Positions 34,035 to 43,871 of a DNA stretch of 60,815 bases are shown here, one piece after another. The notes beneath the pieces are model-generated. The model made no database searches and had not been told where the DNA came from. It worked only from the letters and a program-made list of their open reading frames with translations. Within the stretch, counting starts at the first letter, position 1; every line of letters begins with the position of its first letter. The DNA is taken from assembly GCA_943330855.2 (NCBI GenBank), contig CALQJI020000026.1, positions 1 to 60,815 of the forward strand. Reading direction: 5' to 3'. The position numbers were made by a program, and so were the translations under genes. This DNA comes from Klebsiella pneumoniae (GTDB lineage Bacteria > Verrucomicrobiota > Verrucomicrobiia > Limisphaerales > SXTU01).

Positions 34035-35390
34035 ATGACGCCGTCGCCTCATTCGTTCTCCCGCTTCCTCGCCGCCTACGGCATGGTCTTCGTGATGGTG
34101 CTGCTCTGCGCGTTCTTCAGCTTCGCGACTTACACCGAGCAGCACCCCACCGGCGCAGACGCCGCACGCCAACTCGCCAGAAGCATCACAACTCAGATCG
34201 GCAACTCCCCGCGCGTCCTCATCGTCGTGCCGAACCAATCGGACGCGGACGCGTTCGCAACCGCACTCCATAGCGCGCTCACGAGTGCCGGTGCGACCGT
34301 CATCGCCACCGTGAAGGGAGAACCCAAGGACGCCCGCGCCGCACTCCAAATCGCCGCGTCCGCCGGCAAGCTCGACGCCATCGCCTGCACGCAAGCGAGC
34401 GCTGGCTGGCTGGTGTTCAGCGACCTCCCCACCGACTTCCCCGCGCTCGGCACTCCGCGCATCTTTCAGCCGCAAACCTACCGCTGGCCGAACTTCCTGA
34501 AGCGCGAAAACCTCCTCAACATCGCCAACCAAATCGCCGTCATCGCCATCGTCGCCATCGGCATGACGCTGGTCATCATTGGCGGCGGCATTGACCTCTC
34601 CGTCGGCAGCCTCATCGCGCTTGCGGCGGTGCTGGCGGCGCTCTTCATCCGCGACTTCGCGGGCGCGCAACAAGCCAGCGCGCTCGGCATGGTGCTCGCG
34701 TGCGCAGCCGCAATTCTCATCGCGGGCGCAGCCGGCGCGGCGAACGGCGCGATGGTCACGGTCTTTCACCTCCCGCCCTTCATTGTCACGCTCGCCATGA
34801 TGCTCGTCGCCAGCGGTGCGGCGTATCTGTTGACCCATGGACAATCGGTCTATCAAGTGCCCGACTCCTTCGTCTGGCTCGGGCGCGGCGCGGACTGGTT
34901 CGGTCTGCCGAACGCCGTCCTGCTCATGGCGCTGCTCTACCTTGCCGCGCACCTCGTCATGTCGCGCACCCTGCTGGGCCGCTGGATTTACGCCGTCGGC
35001 GGGAACCGACAGGCCGCGCGTTTCTCCGGCGTCCCGGTGCGACGCGTGTTGTTCCTCAGCTACGTCGTCAGCGGCCTGCTCGCGGGCCTCGGCGGCGTCG
35101 TCCTCGCCTCGCAGCTCAAAAGTGGTTCGCCCACCTTTGGCCAGATGTATGAACTCTACGTCATCGCGGCGGTGGTCGTTGGCGGTGCGAGCTTGAACGG
35201 CGGCAACGGGCGGATGTTCGGCACGCTCATCGGCGCGCTCATCATCGCCGTCATCCAAAACGGCATGAACCTGATGAACGTCGAAAGCTACACGCAGAAA
35301 GTCGTCCTCGGCCTCGTCATACTCGGGGCCGTGCTACTCGATTTGTTGCGCCATCGCGGCTGGCGGCTGCAACTCTCGGCGACGGAATGA
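34035..35390 (+). CDS. Ribose-type ABC permease with an inserted periplasmic domain
   Basis: A 451-residue inner-membrane protein. One membrane segment (about 14-33) is followed by about 110 soluble residues (RVLIVVPNQSDADAFATALH ... GWLVFSDLPTDFPALG), then the standard BPD_transp_2 body from about 150 with VIAIGMTLVIIGGGIDLSVG, the diagnostic motif of RbsC-like permeases, and GGNRQAARFSGVPV. The soluble insert between the first and second membrane segment is not normal for RbsC and looks like a small alpha/beta domain. The gene begins 1 bp after the preceding stop and overlaps the next gene by 4 bp (ATGA). No RbsA-type ATPase is present in the operon or the window. Confidence 0.88.
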   Translation: MTPSPHSFSRFLAAYGMVFVMVLLCAFFSFATYTEQHPTGADAARQLARSITTQIGNSPRVLIVVPNQSDADAFATALHSALTSAGATVIATVKGEPKDARAALQIAASAGKLDAIACTQASAGWLVFSDLPTDFPALGTPRIFQPQTYRWPNFLKRENLLNIANQIAVIAIVAIGMTLVIIGGGIDLSVGSLIALAAVLAALFIRDFAGAQQASALGMVLACAAAILIAGAAGAANGAMVTVFHLPPFIVTLAMMLVASGAAYLLTHGQSVYQVPDSFVWLGRGADWFGLPNAVLLMALLYLAAHLVMSRTLLGRWIYAVGGNRQAARFSGVPVRRVLFLSYVVSGLLAGLGGVVLASQLKSGSPTFGQMYELYVIAAVVVGGASLNGGNGRMFGTLIGALIIAVIQNGMNLMNVESYTQKVVLGLVILGAVLLDLLRHRGWRLQLSATE

Positions 35391-38300
35391 ATCTTGGTAT
35401 GATGCGAATCCTCAACGGCCTCGGCTCGGGACTGCTTTTCACTTGCCTAGCCTTACTTGCCACCGCGCTCTCCACGCTGTCAGCCAACGCCGCCGCGCCC
35501 ACGCCTGCTCAAGTCGAGTTCTTCGAGAAGCACATCCGCCCCGTGCTCGCCGCCGAGTGTTACGAGTGCCACTCCTCCGCGAAGAAAAAGTCCGGCCTCG
35601 TCCTCGACACCCGCGACGGCCTGCTCAAAGGCGGCGCGTCCGGCCCGGCCATCGTCCCCGGCCAACCCGACTCCAGCCTGCTGCTCCAAGCTCTCCGCCA
35701 CACGCACCCGACACTCAAGATGCCCAAGAACGGCGCAAAGCTCGACGCCCGCATCCTCGCGAACTTCGCCGAATGGATTCGCCAAGGCGCGCCCGACCCG
35801 CGCGTTGGCCCGTCCACTCCGTCCGCCACGTCCAGCCAGTCCACCTGGACCGACACCCTCGCCTTCCGCCGTCAATGGTGGAGCTTCCAACCGCTCGCGA
35901 AGCCCGCCATCCCCACCCCAACGAACGCCGCCTGGAGCAAGAACGCCATTGACCGCTTCCTCCTCGCGAAGATGGAGTCGCACAACCTCGCCCCCGGCCC
36001 CGACGCCGACCCGCGCAGCTTCCTCCGCCGCCTCACCTTCGCGCTGACGGGCCTCCCCCCACGCACCGAGGACATCGAAGCGTTTGTGCGCGACTCCCAA
36101 ATCGGCAATCGGCAATCGCCAATCGCCAACGCCACTGACCGTCTGCTTTCGTCCCCCGCCTTCGCCGAACGCTGGTCCCGCCACTGGCTCGACCTCGTCC
36201 GTTACGCCGAGACGCACGGCTCCGAGAGCGACCCTGAAATCCCCCAAGCCTGGCGTTACCGCGACTACGTCATCCGCGCGTTCGCTGCCGATGTCCCCGC
36301 CGACCAATTCATCCGCGAACACATCGCCGGAGACTTGCTTCCCCCCGCGCAGACGCGCTGGAACAAAGCCGACTCGCTCAACGAATCCCGCCTCGGCCTC
36401 GCGCACTTCCGCCTCGTCGAACACGGCTTCCAGCCCGTGGACACACTCGACGACCAGGTGAAGGCGGTGGACAGCCAGATTGACGTGCTCGCAAAAGCCT
36501 TTCAGGGCCTGACCATCTCCTGCGCCCGGTGCCACGACCACAAGTTCGACCCCATCAGCCAGCGCGACTACTACGCCCTCTATGGCATCCTCGCCGCCGC
36601 CCGCCCCGCGCAGGTGCAACTCGACGCGCCGGAAGTCCTGAACAAGAACCGCTCCGAACTCCTCGCGCTCAAAGGCCAAATCACGTCTGCCCTCGCCGAC
36701 AGTTGGCGCGATGCCATCCCCCAACTCCTCACCCAACTCACGAGCGGCTCCCGCACCAACCCTCAACTCGCCACACTGCACCAGCGCGTCGCTGAAGCAG
36801 AGAAGTCACTCGCCGCCATCGAAGGCGAAGCCCGCGCGAAGGCGCTGAATGCCCGTGCCGGCGGCTTGCAGCCGCCGCCCGCCGCCGCCAGCACGCCCCA
36901 ACCCATCTCCCGCTGGTCCTTCGACGCCGACGCCCGCGACCAACTCGGCGCCCTCCACGGCGAACTCCTTGGCGGCGCAACCCTCCGCAACGGCCGCCTC
37001 ATCCTCGACGGCAATTCCGCCCACCTCCGCACCGCACCGCTCGCCCGCGCGTTGCGCGAGAAGACCCTCGAAGTCTGGGTCGCCCTCGCCAACCTCGACC
37101 AGTCCGGCGGCGGCGTGCTCACCGTCGAGACCAGCAGCGGCAGCGTCTTCGACGCCATCGTCTTCGCCGAACGCGACGCGCGGAAGTGGGTCAACGGCAG
37201 CGACAATTTCCGTCGCTCGCGCGCGCTCGACGGCGTGACCGAGACCGCGAAGCCCGGCGAACTCATCCACCTCGCCGGCAGCTATCGCGCCGACGGCACC
37301 GTCGCCTTCTTCCGCAACGGCGTGCCCTACGCCGCCCCCTACCGCCCCGACGCCCCGATCGCCGTCTTCCCCACCGACGCCCGCGTGCTGCTGGGCCGTC
37401 GTCACACCGGCGGCGGACGCGCCTTCCTCGCCGGCGAGATTGATGAAGCCCGCCTCTACGACCGCGCGCTCACACCGGAGGAAATCGCCGCGTCCTTCCG
37501 CGCCGGCCCCGTCGGCGTCAGCCCCGAGGACATCGCCAAGGCCATGACGCCCGAGCAAAAGGCGAAGCACGCCACCCACACCGCCGAGTTGAAAACCGCC
37601 CGCGCCGCGCTTGCTGCCAAAGCTCCCTCCGCCACCGAAGACGCCCTCGCCGCCGCGCTCAAAGACGCGCAAACCAACCTCGCCAACCCGCTGCACGCCT
37701 GGGCGAAGTTGAGCATTCTGGACGGCCCCGCCTTTGCGACTGGTTGGGCTGACACGACGAAGGCATGGCGCGACGCTCTCACCGCCGCCCGCGACCACAA
37801 CGCGCAGTTCACCAACGCCTGGGACTTGGCCAAACCCACCGATGCAGCCCAGTGGTTTCGCGAAGGCAACGCCCTTGGTAGGGACGCGCGGCCGCGCGGC
37901 CTCCCCGGCGACTTCACCCTCGAACCCGATGGCGACCGTATCCTCAAAGGCCTCCTCCCCGCCGCCGTTTCCACCCATCTCCTCAGCGAGAAGCACGGTG
38001 GCCTGCTCACCTCCCCGCGCTTCCGCATCACGACCGATAGCCTCAGCGTCCGCGCCGCTGGCGGCAAAGGCGCGATGGTCCGCGTCATCGTGGACAACTA
38101 CCCGCTCGGCTCGAATCCCATCTTCCCCAAGTCCGAGCTGAACCGCGACGAACCCGGCTGGGTGCGCATGGACACCGCGTATCGCAAAGGCAACTGGGCT
38201 TACATCGAGTTCGGCACAGCGGACGACCTCACGCGCAAACTGGGCAAGAATAGCGACGCAGCAGGCCGCTCGTGGTTCAGCGCCGAGCGCGTCCTCTTCC

Positions 38301-39550
38301 ACGACAAGGACACGCCACGCGAAGAACCGCTCGCCGCCGCACCACTGCTTGATGCTGTCGCTTCACCCAAGTCTGCCGCCGAACTCGCAGCGCACTATGA
38401 ACGCACACTTCGCGCCGCGCTCGACACTTGGGGACGCAACTCGTTGGCCGCCGAGCAAACTGCCTTCCTCGACTACTTTCTCCGCCGCAGCCTGCTGCCT
38501 ACTTCTCTCAAGTCGCTGCCGAAGGTCGCCCCCCTCCTCACCGAGTATCGCCGCCTCGAAAGTGAAATCCCCGCCCCCCGCCGCGCTCCCGGCGTCATCG
38601 AAGGCACCGCCTTCGACTCCCCGCTCCTCACTCGCGGCGACCACACAAAACCCGCCGACCCCATCCCGCGTGGCTACTTGGAAGTCTTGCACCGTCCGAG
38701 TCCACCACCCCAGACCCTCCTCCCGCCCCGCCTCGCCCTCGCCCAGTCCATCGCCTCCCCGCAAAACCCGCTCACCGCTCGCGTCATGGTCAACCGCGTC
38801 TGGCACCACCTCTTCGGGCGCGGCCTCGTCCCGACGGTGGATAACTTCGGTCGGCTCGGCGACCAACCCACGCACCCGGAGTTGCTCGACCACCTCGCCG
38901 CGCAGTTCATCGCCGAGGGCTGGTCCTTCAAGAAACTAATCCGCGAAGTCGTCACCACGCGCGCCTACCAGCTCGCCAGCGAACCCACCGCCGCCGCCCG
39001 CGACCACGACGCCGCCAATGACTATCTCTCCCACTTCCGCGTCCGCCGCCTCGAAGCCGAGGCCATCCGCGACGCGCTCCTCGCCGTGAGCGGGCGACTC
39101 GACACCACGCAGTTCGGCCCGCCCGTGGGCACTGGCGACCGCGCTCGCCGCAGCATCTATATGGGCATTCGCCGCAACAACCTCAGCCCCTTCCTCGAAA
39201 TCTTCGATGCCCCGAAACCCTTCACCACGCTCGGTCGCCGCGACGCCACCAACGTCCCCGCCCAATCCCTCGCCCTCCTCAACGACCCGTTCGTCATCGA
39301 CCTCGCCGGCCAGTGGGCCGCCACCGCCATCGCCGCCGAGCCGGACGTGAACGCCCGTCTCCGCCGGATGTTCACCGCCGCCTTCGCCCGTCCGCCCAGC
39401 GCCGACGACTCCGCCAAAGCCCTCGCCCACCTCGCCGACCTAGCCCGCGAAGCCAACGTCCCCGCCGACCAACTCGCGTCGAGCAAGCGCGTCTGGCAGG
39501 ACTTCGCCCAATCGCTCTTCAACCTGAAGGAGTTCATCTATGTGCGCTGA
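35387..39550 (+). CDS. Giant secreted cytochrome c protein with DUF1549/LamG/DUF1553 (PSD1 type)
   Basis: A 1387-residue exported protein, longer than the 26014 paralogue. It has haem motif CYECH (58-62), DUF1549 with LRRLTFALTGLPPRTEDI, and a second motif CARCHDHKFDPI at about 379-383. A LamG-like lectin domain spans about 505-705, an extra about 350-residue middle region carries a further carbohydrate-binding-like beta domain, and the C terminus is DUF1553 (NRVWHHLFGRGLV, RRLEAEAIRDALL, VPAQSLALLND). Short repeats are translated in frame at 36101-36127 (SQIGNRQSPIAN), 36846-36880 and 37878-37905. It is last in the sugar operon; its YVR-stop codons overlap the ATG of the next gene by 11 bp, as in the other module. 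Confidence 0.9.
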   Translation: MNLGMMRILNGLGSGLLFTCLALLATALSTLSANAAAPTPAQVEFFEKHIRPVLAAECYECHSSAKKKSGLVLDTRDGLLKGGASGPAIVPGQPDSSLLLQALRHTHPTLKMPKNGAKLDARILANFAEWIRQGAPDPRVGPSTPSATSSQSTWTDTLAFRRQWWSFQPLAKPAIPTPTNAAWSKNAIDRFLLAKMESHNLAPGPDADPRSFLRRLTFALTGLPPRTEDIEAFVRDSQIGNRQSPIANATDRLLSSPAFAERWSRHWLDLVRYAETHGSESDPEIPQAWRYRDYVIRAFAADVPADQFIREHIAGDLLPPAQTRWNKADSLNESRLGLAHFRLVEHGFQPVDTLDDQVKAVDSQIDVLAKAFQGLTISCARCHDHKFDPISQRDYYALYGILAAARPAQVQLDAPEVLNKNRSELLALKGQITSALADSWRDAIPQLLTQLTSGSRTNPQLATLHQRVAEAEKSLAAIEGEARAKALNARAGGLQPPPAAASTPQPISRWSFDADARDQLGALHGELLGGATLRNGRLILDGNSAHLRTAPLARALREKTLEVWVALANLDQSGGGVLTVETSSGSVFDAIVFAERDARKWVNGSDNFRRSRALDGVTETAKPGELIHLAGSYRADGTVAFFRNGVPYAAPYRPDAPIAVFPTDARVLLGRRHTGGGRAFLAGEIDEARLYDRALTPEEIAASFRAGPVGVSPEDIAKAMTPEQKAKHATHTAELKTARAALAAKAPSATEDALAAALKDAQTNLANPLHAWAKLSILDGPAFATGWADTTKAWRDALTAARDHNAQFTNAWDLAKPTDAAQWFREGNALGRDARPRGLPGDFTLEPDGDRILKGLLPAAVSTHLLSEKHGGLLTSPRFRITTDSLSVRAAGGKGAMVRVIVDNYPLGSNPIFPKSELNRDEPGWVRMDTAYRKGNWAYIEFGTADDLTRKLGKNSDAAGRSWFSAERVLFHDKDTPREEPLAAAPLLDAVASPKSAAELAAHYERTLRAALDTWGRNSLAAEQTAFLDYFLRRSLLPTSLKSLPKVAPLLTEYRRLESEIPAPRRAPGVIEGTAFDSPLLTRGDHTKPADPIPRGYLEVLHRPSPPPQTLLPPRLALAQSIASPQNPLTARVMVNRVWHHLFGRGLVPTVDNFGRLGDQPTHPELLDHLAAQFIAEGWSFKKLIREVVTTRAYQLASEPTAAARDHDAANDYLSHFRVRRLEAEAIRDALLAVSGRLDTTQFGPPVGTGDRARRSIYMGIRRNNLSPFLEIFDAPKPFTTLGRRDATNVPAQSLALLNDPFVIDLAGQWAATAIAAEPDVNARLRRMFTAAFARPPSADDSAKALAHLADLAREANVPADQLASSKRVWQDFAQSLFNLKEFIYVR
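36101..36127 (+). repeat. ATCGGCA microsatellite inside the giant cytochrome gene
   Basis: Tandem (A)ATCGGC units read in frame as SQIGNRQSPIAN within the DUF1549 region. The same microsatellite occurs in frame in another gene at 57043-57075. Confidence 0.85.
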
Positions 39551-41879
39551 GATGAACCACAGAGGCACAGAGCGCACAGAGGGGAGCCAAGGCACTGGCA
39601 GCACTGCCTTCTCATTCTCTGTGTCCTCTGTGCCTCTGTGGTTAAATCTCCTTGTCCTGTGGGCTACGTTCGCCCCGTCGGCTTCCGCTGATCTCGCCGT
39701 CCGCCAAATCCAAATCGCGCCACCCGCCGCGCAATCCCGCGTCCCCGCCGCCACCGCCCAAGGCCGCACGCTCGCGGCGCAGGCGATCTCCGCCGTGGAC
39801 ATCAGCACTGACGGCAAGTTCATCACCGTCGGCACGATGGCCCACAGCCACGACGCGAACGTCTGGCAGTTCGCTCCCGACGGCTCCGTGCTCGCCAAGC
39901 GCCACCTCCCGCCGTGGGCTCCGATGCAGGTCGCCACGCTCAACGGCGGCGGCGCGCTCGCGGTCGGCCTCGCCTACCCACGCGTCACGTCGCCCGAACC
40001 GACGGTCTGGCTCGGCAACACGGAAGCCCTGCTGCGCGTGCCATTGAAGGACACGTTCGTCGAGGCCGACACCCGCGACAGCGAGTTGGCCCGCTTGCGT
40101 CCCGGCGCGGGCGACTGGCGCACTGGATGGTTTGCGAGTCACCTCGGCGAGTTGTTCGTTCACGGCCCGGACTGGGCCTTCAAGCCGCCGGGCTTGCTCC
40201 TGCACGCCGATGGCCGACGCGAGCGCCTGCGCTACGAGGACAAGAACCAGTTGCCCACGAGCCGCGCCACGCGCATGGCCGCGAGCCGCGATGGCAAGTG
40301 CGCCGCGTTCGGCTGGCTCACGCTGAACCAACCGGTCACCGACGCGCGCAAGCCACGCCACGCCTTGAGCGTCTGGAGCGTGAATCCGAACCGCCCGCTC
40401 TGGACCGCACCGGCCTCCGATGACTTGTCCGCGCCCGCGCTGCCTAATCCAGCGGCGGACTTCTCCGAGTTGGCAAAAGACGGCTTCCGCCTCGCCGCCG
40501 ACGCGGTCGTGCCCGGCACCGTGACCGCTGCGGTGGGATTGAGCGCCGACGGCTCGCGCACGGCGCTGGTGGAATACGGCGTGCAAGTCTGGACGCGCAC
40601 CGGCCCGGCCATCGGCAAGTGGGATCCGCCAATCCACACACTCAACTTCGTCCTGACGCAGCGCGGTCGCCTGCGCGTGTTCGATGGCACCGGCAAGGAA
40701 CTGCTGCGCGAGTGGCTGCCGGAAGCGGGCTTGTTTGAAGTCGGCTTCGGTGGCGACGCCGATCCGGTGTGGTGCTGGCCCGCATCGTGGTTCGCGCGCG
40801 GAATGGCAGGCGAGCCGTGGCTGCCGGTGCAGGCAGACGCGCGCACCGTGTATCGCGTGACCGTCGCCACCCGCACGGCTGTCGCGTTCAACTTCCCCGA
40901 CGCCGTCGCCGACTGCGCCCCCTGCCCCACCGATGGTGGCGTGCTCGTCTCCGGCTGGGATGGCCAGACAACTCTGCTGAACGGCGACGGCAAGGTTGCT
41001 GCGAAACTGGAGTTAAACTCCCCAGCCCGCCTTGCGTGGAGCGCCGATGGATCCTTCGCCATCGCGGGCACCGCGAGCGGCCAACTCGCGCTACTGGAGC
41101 GCGACGGGAAGCCGGGTTGGAAGCAATCCATTCCCGTCACCGAACTGCCGACAATTACGGCCCCGCCCGCCGAAGTCGTCACCGGCATTCCCGTGCATCA
41201 AGGTGGTCGCATCCCCGGCGGCGAGCACGCCTACGTCGGCGACATCTGGCTGCTCAAGCTCGGACGCGAGGCGGTGCTCGTGGACGCCGGCGGCACGTCC
41301 GCCTTCGCCCTGTCGCAAGCTCGGGTAAAGGCCTTGGGCATTGAGCGCGTCACGCACGTCTTGCACACGCATTCGCACGGCGACCACTCCGGCGGCGCGT
41401 ATCTGTGGCGCGCGGCCGGCGCGAAGATTGTCGGCCCGAAATCCGCCGCGCTCACCCTCACGTGGCTCATGCCGATGCTCACGGACTACGGCATCTTCCC
41501 CCCGCGTCCACTGGACGTGCCGCTGCCACTCACGCGCGTGGGCGACGAAACGGAGTTCACCGTGTCCGGGCAGAAGTTCCGCGCGCTCTTCGTGCCGGGG
41601 CACAGCTTCGACCTCACCGTTTACATGACCGAGTTGGGCGGCCAGCGCGTGGCCTTCACCGGCGACCTCGGCTTCGAGCGAGAGAGCGACATCCTCCACC
41701 GCTGCTGGGGCGACGCCGACAAGGCCCGCCTCGTCGTAAAAGCCATCCGCGACAAGCTGCTCGCATGGAAGCCCGACGTGGTCTTCACCGGCCACGGCGT
41801 GCGCCCGAACGGGACGGCGTGGGTGGAAGACTTGTTGCGCCGCTCGGAAGAATCGCTGGCGAAAGGAAACAGCAAATGA
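39540..41879 (+). CDS. Secreted beta-propeller / metallo-beta-lactamase fusion
   Basis: A 779-residue protein. The first about 50 residues include a stretch translated from a CTCTGTG-type repeat (NHRGTERTE ... [13 protein letters not shown]) leading into a hydrophobic export segment ending near ASA. Residues about 60-545 form WD40-like propeller blades ([43 protein letters not shown]). Residues about 555-770 are a metallo-beta-lactamase hydrolase with zinc motif HSHGDH (611-616), FVPGHSFD and FTGHGVRP. An ester or thioester substrate outside the cell is likely; identity unknown. The start at 39540 overlaps the cytochrome gene; 39552 is an alternative. Confidence 0.85.
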   Translation: MCAEMNHRGTERTEGSQGTGSTAFSFSVSSVPLWLNLLVLWATFAPSASADLAVRQIQIAPPAAQSRVPAATAQGRTLAAQAISAVDISTDGKFITVGTMAHSHDANVWQFAPDGSVLAKRHLPPWAPMQVATLNGGGALAVGLAYPRVTSPEPTVWLGNTEALLRVPLKDTFVEADTRDSELARLRPGAGDWRTGWFASHLGELFVHGPDWAFKPPGLLLHADGRRERLRYEDKNQLPTSRATRMAASRDGKCAAFGWLTLNQPVTDARKPRHALSVWSVNPNRPLWTAPASDDLSAPALPNPAADFSELAKDGFRLAADAVVPGTVTAAVGLSADGSRTALVEYGVQVWTRTGPAIGKWDPPIHTLNFVLTQRGRLRVFDGTGKELLREWLPEAGLFEVGFGGDADPVWCWPASWFARGMAGEPWLPVQADARTVYRVTVATRTAVAFNFPDAVADCAPCPTDGGVLVSGWDGQTTLLNGDGKVAAKLELNSPARLAWSADGSFAIAGTASGQLALLERDGKPGWKQSIPVTELPTITAPPAEVVTGIPVHQGGRIPGGEHAYVGDIWLLKLGREAVLVDAGGTSAFALSQARVKALGIERVTHVLHTHSHGDHSGGAYLWRAAGAKIVGPKSAALTLTWLMPMLTDYGIFPPRPLDVPLPLTRVGDETEFTVSGQKFRALFVPGHSFDLTVYMTELGGQRVAFTGDLGFERESDILHRCWGDADKARLVVKAIRDKLLAWKPDVVFTGHGVRPNGTAWVEDLLRRSEESLAKGNSK
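39555..39645. repeat. Inverted pair of CTCTGTG repeats (family C)
   Basis: AACCACAGAGGCACAGAG at 39555 faces TCTCTGTGTCCTCTGTGCCT CTGTGGTTAA at 39615-39645, giving a long potential stem around about 30 bp. It lies at the junction between the giant cytochrome gene and the propeller/metallo-beta-lactamase gene and codes for the latter's N terminus. Confidence 0.85.
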
Positions 41880-42271
41880 ACCACAGAGACACAGAGACCA
41901 CAGAGAGGGACCCCATCACGGCTTTGGTGATTGGTGCGGCGATTGAGGTGCATCGCGTGCTTGGGCCGGGGTTGCTGGAGTCGGCGTATGAGGAGTGTCT
42001 GTGTCATGAACTGAGTTTGCGGAGCATCGCGTTCCAGCGGCAGTTGGTGCTGCCGGTGGACTACAAGGGGGTGCGGCTGGACTGTGGCTATCGGTTGGAC
42101 ATCGTTCTACCTGGAAAGCTCATCATAGAGGTGAAGGCCGTTGAAGCGCTCGCACCGATTCACGATGCGCAGTTGCTCACGTATCTGAAACTCTCCGGCA
42201 TCCGCACCGGCTTGCTGCTCAACTTCAACGTCCCACTTCTTCGCGACGGCATTCGTCGCCTCGTGTTATGA
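41876..42271 (+). CDS. GxxExxY family protein
   Basis: The ATG overlaps the TGA of the preceding gene. The 131-residue product has the family signature [13 protein letters not shown] and then the nuclease-like core [19 protein letters not shown] (acid and E-x-K arrangement), ending [19 protein letters not shown]. The family is small, cytoplasmic and of unknown function; the E-V-K core suggests a PD-(D/E)XK fold. The first nine residues (MNHRDTETT) are encoded by a family C repeat, which I recall as a common N-terminal oddity of these proteins. It has no evident link with its exported neighbours. Confidence 0.85.
   Translation: MNHRDTETTERDPITALVIGAAIEVHRVLGPGLLESAYEECLCHELSLRSIAFQRQLVLPVDYKGVRLDCGYRLDIVLPGKLIIEVKAVEALAPIHDAQLLTYLKLSGIRTGLLLNFNVPLLRDGIRRLVL
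41879..41911 (+). repeat. Family C repeat at the start of the GxxExxY gene
   Basis: AACCACAGAGACACAGAGAC followed by CACAGAGAGG, in the same orientation as the left arm at 39555. It supplies the first nine codons of the GxxExxY gene. Confidence 0.85.
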
Positions 42272-42346
42272 ACCCCTCTGTGTCCTCTGTGCCTCTGTGG
42301 TTCAGCCGTTGTGATTTACCACAGAGACACAGAGGACACAGAGAAG
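42270..42346. repeat. Inverted pair of family C repeats after the GxxExxY gene
   Basis: CCTCTGTGTCCTCTGTGCCT CTGTGGTT (from 42273) faces ACCACAGAGACACAGAGGAC ACAGAG (42318-42344) with a 15-bp loop. It begins at the last base of the GxxExxY stop. The remaining 42347-42425 has no gene. Confidence 0.9.
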
Positions 42347-42425
42347 GGCAAAAGCAAGAAAGCCGAACAGCCACGAATCTCAACGCGCTCCCGCTCTCTC
42401 ACCTGAAACCACTCGCCTTCACCCC

Positions 42426-43871
42426 ATGAAAACCTCTGTGTCCTCTGTGCCTCTGTGGTTAAACAGCCCTCTCCCCCGCCGTGAAGTCCTCCGCCGCACC
42501 TCGCTCGGCTTCGGTTCGCTCGCGTTGGCGGGCCTGATAAACAGCCGCGCGTTCGGCGCGGGTCTGCCTGCCGGCCAAGCGCACTTCGCCCCGCGCGCCA
42601 AGCGCGTCATCTTCGCCTACATGAGCGGCGGCGTCTCCCATGTGGACTCCTTCGACCCCAAGCCCGCGCTCGCCCAGCGCCACGGCCAGCCCATGCCGGT
42701 GCCGGTGAAGCCCACGATGTTCAACAACAACGGCAACCTCATGGCCAGCCCGTGGGAGGCCAAGCCACGCGGCCAGAGCGGCGTGATGATGACGGACCTT
42801 TTCCCCAAGCTCGCCTCGCTCGCCGACGACCTCGCGGTCATCCGCAGCATGACCACGAAGGTCAACGAGCACGCGCAGGGCAACTACGCGTTCCACACCG
42901 GCTTTCCCTTCATGGGCCATCCCAGCGCGGGCGCGTGGATGAGCTACGGCCTCGGCGTCGAGAACGAGAATCTCCCCGGCTTCGTCGTGCTCCAGAGCGG
43001 CGGCGCGGTGGTGCCGCACGGCGGCGTGGGCCTCTACAGCAACGGCTACCTGCCCGCGCAACATCAGGCCAGCATCATCCGCGTGGACGAGCAGCCCGCG
43101 TTGCCCAACATCAAACCCCGCGAGAGCGACGACCTGCAACGCCGCCGCCTCGACTTCATCCGCTCCCTCGACACGCCCTTCGCGCAAGCGACCGGCGAGG
43201 CGGCGATCGAAGGCGCGATTCGCAACTACGAGACCGCCTACCGCATGCAGTCCGCCGTGCCGGAGCTGTGCGACCTCACCGGCGAGAGCGACGCCACCAA
43301 GCGCCTCTACGGCCTCGACTCGCCGAACAAGCAATGCGCGGCCTACGGGCGGCAATGCCTCGTCGCGCGGCGGCTCATCGAGCGCGGCGTGCGCTTTGTG
43401 GAACTGAGCTGTCTGAACCAAGGCATCGGCGCGGGCGGCGCGGCGAACCCGTGGGACCAGCACGGCAAAATCAAGGAAGGCCACGGCGCGATGGCGGCGC
43501 AGGTGGACACCGGCCTCGCCGGTCTCATCACGGACCTGAAGGCGCGCGGCCTCTTCGACGACACGCTCATTGTCTTCAGCGGCGAGTTTGGCCGCACGCC
43601 CTTCTCGCAGGGCAGCGACGGGCGCGACCACAACCCCTTCGGCTACAGCCTGTGGCTGGCGGGCGGCGGCGTGCGCGGCGGCACGGCCTTTGGCGCGACG
43701 GACGAGTTGGGCTACTACGCCGTGGAGGACAAGTGCGAGATTTACGACCTCTACGCGACCGTGCTGCACCTGCTGGGCATGGACCACGAGCAGCTCACCT
43801 ACCGCTTCGGCGGCCGCGACTTCCGCCTGACGGATGTGCACGGGCGCGTGCTGCGGGAGATACTGGCGTAG
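42426..43871 (+). CDS. DUF1501 protein with Tat signal
   Basis: A 481-residue protein. The first 14 residues ([13 protein letters not shown]) come from a family C repeat. The native-looking leader [20 protein letters not shown] follows, with twin arginines. The DUF1501 body is complete: [61 protein letters not shown] and the ending [11 protein letters not shown]. This is the expected partner of the giant DUF1549/1553 cytochrome at 35387-39550, but two unrelated genes now lie between them. The natural start may have been downstream of the repeat; no better ATG precedes the Tat motif. Confidence 0.9.
   Translation: MKTSVSSVPLWLNSPLPRREVLRRTSLGFGSLALAGLINSRAFGAGLPAGQAHFAPRAKRVIFAYMSGGVSHVDSFDPKPALAQRHGQPMPVPVKPTMFNNNGNLMASPWEAKPRGQSGVMMTDLFPKLASLADDLAVIRSMTTKVNEHAQGNYAFHTGFPFMGHPSAGAWMSYGLGVENENLPGFVVLQSGGAVVPHGGVGLYSNGYLPAQHQASIIRVDEQPALPNIKPRESDDLQRRRLDFIRSLDTPFAQATGEAAIEGAIRNYETAYRMQSAVPELCDLTGESDATKRLYGLDSPNKQCAAYGRQCLVARRLIERGVRFVELSCLNQGIGAGGAANPWDQHGKIKEGHGAMAAQVDTGLAGLITDLKARGLFDDTLIVFSGEFGRTPFSQGSDGRDHNPFGYSLWLAGGGVRGGTAFGATDELGYYAVEDKCEIYDLYATVLHLLGMDHEQLTYRFGGRDFRLTDVHGRVLREILA
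42430..42460 (+). repeat. Family C repeat forming the start of the DUF1501 gene
   Basis: AACCTCTGTGTCCTCTGTGC CTCTGTGGTT, same orientation as 39615 and 42273. It is translated as [11 protein letters not shown], the same peptide phrase as in the metallo-beta-lactamase fusion. Confidence 0.9.
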
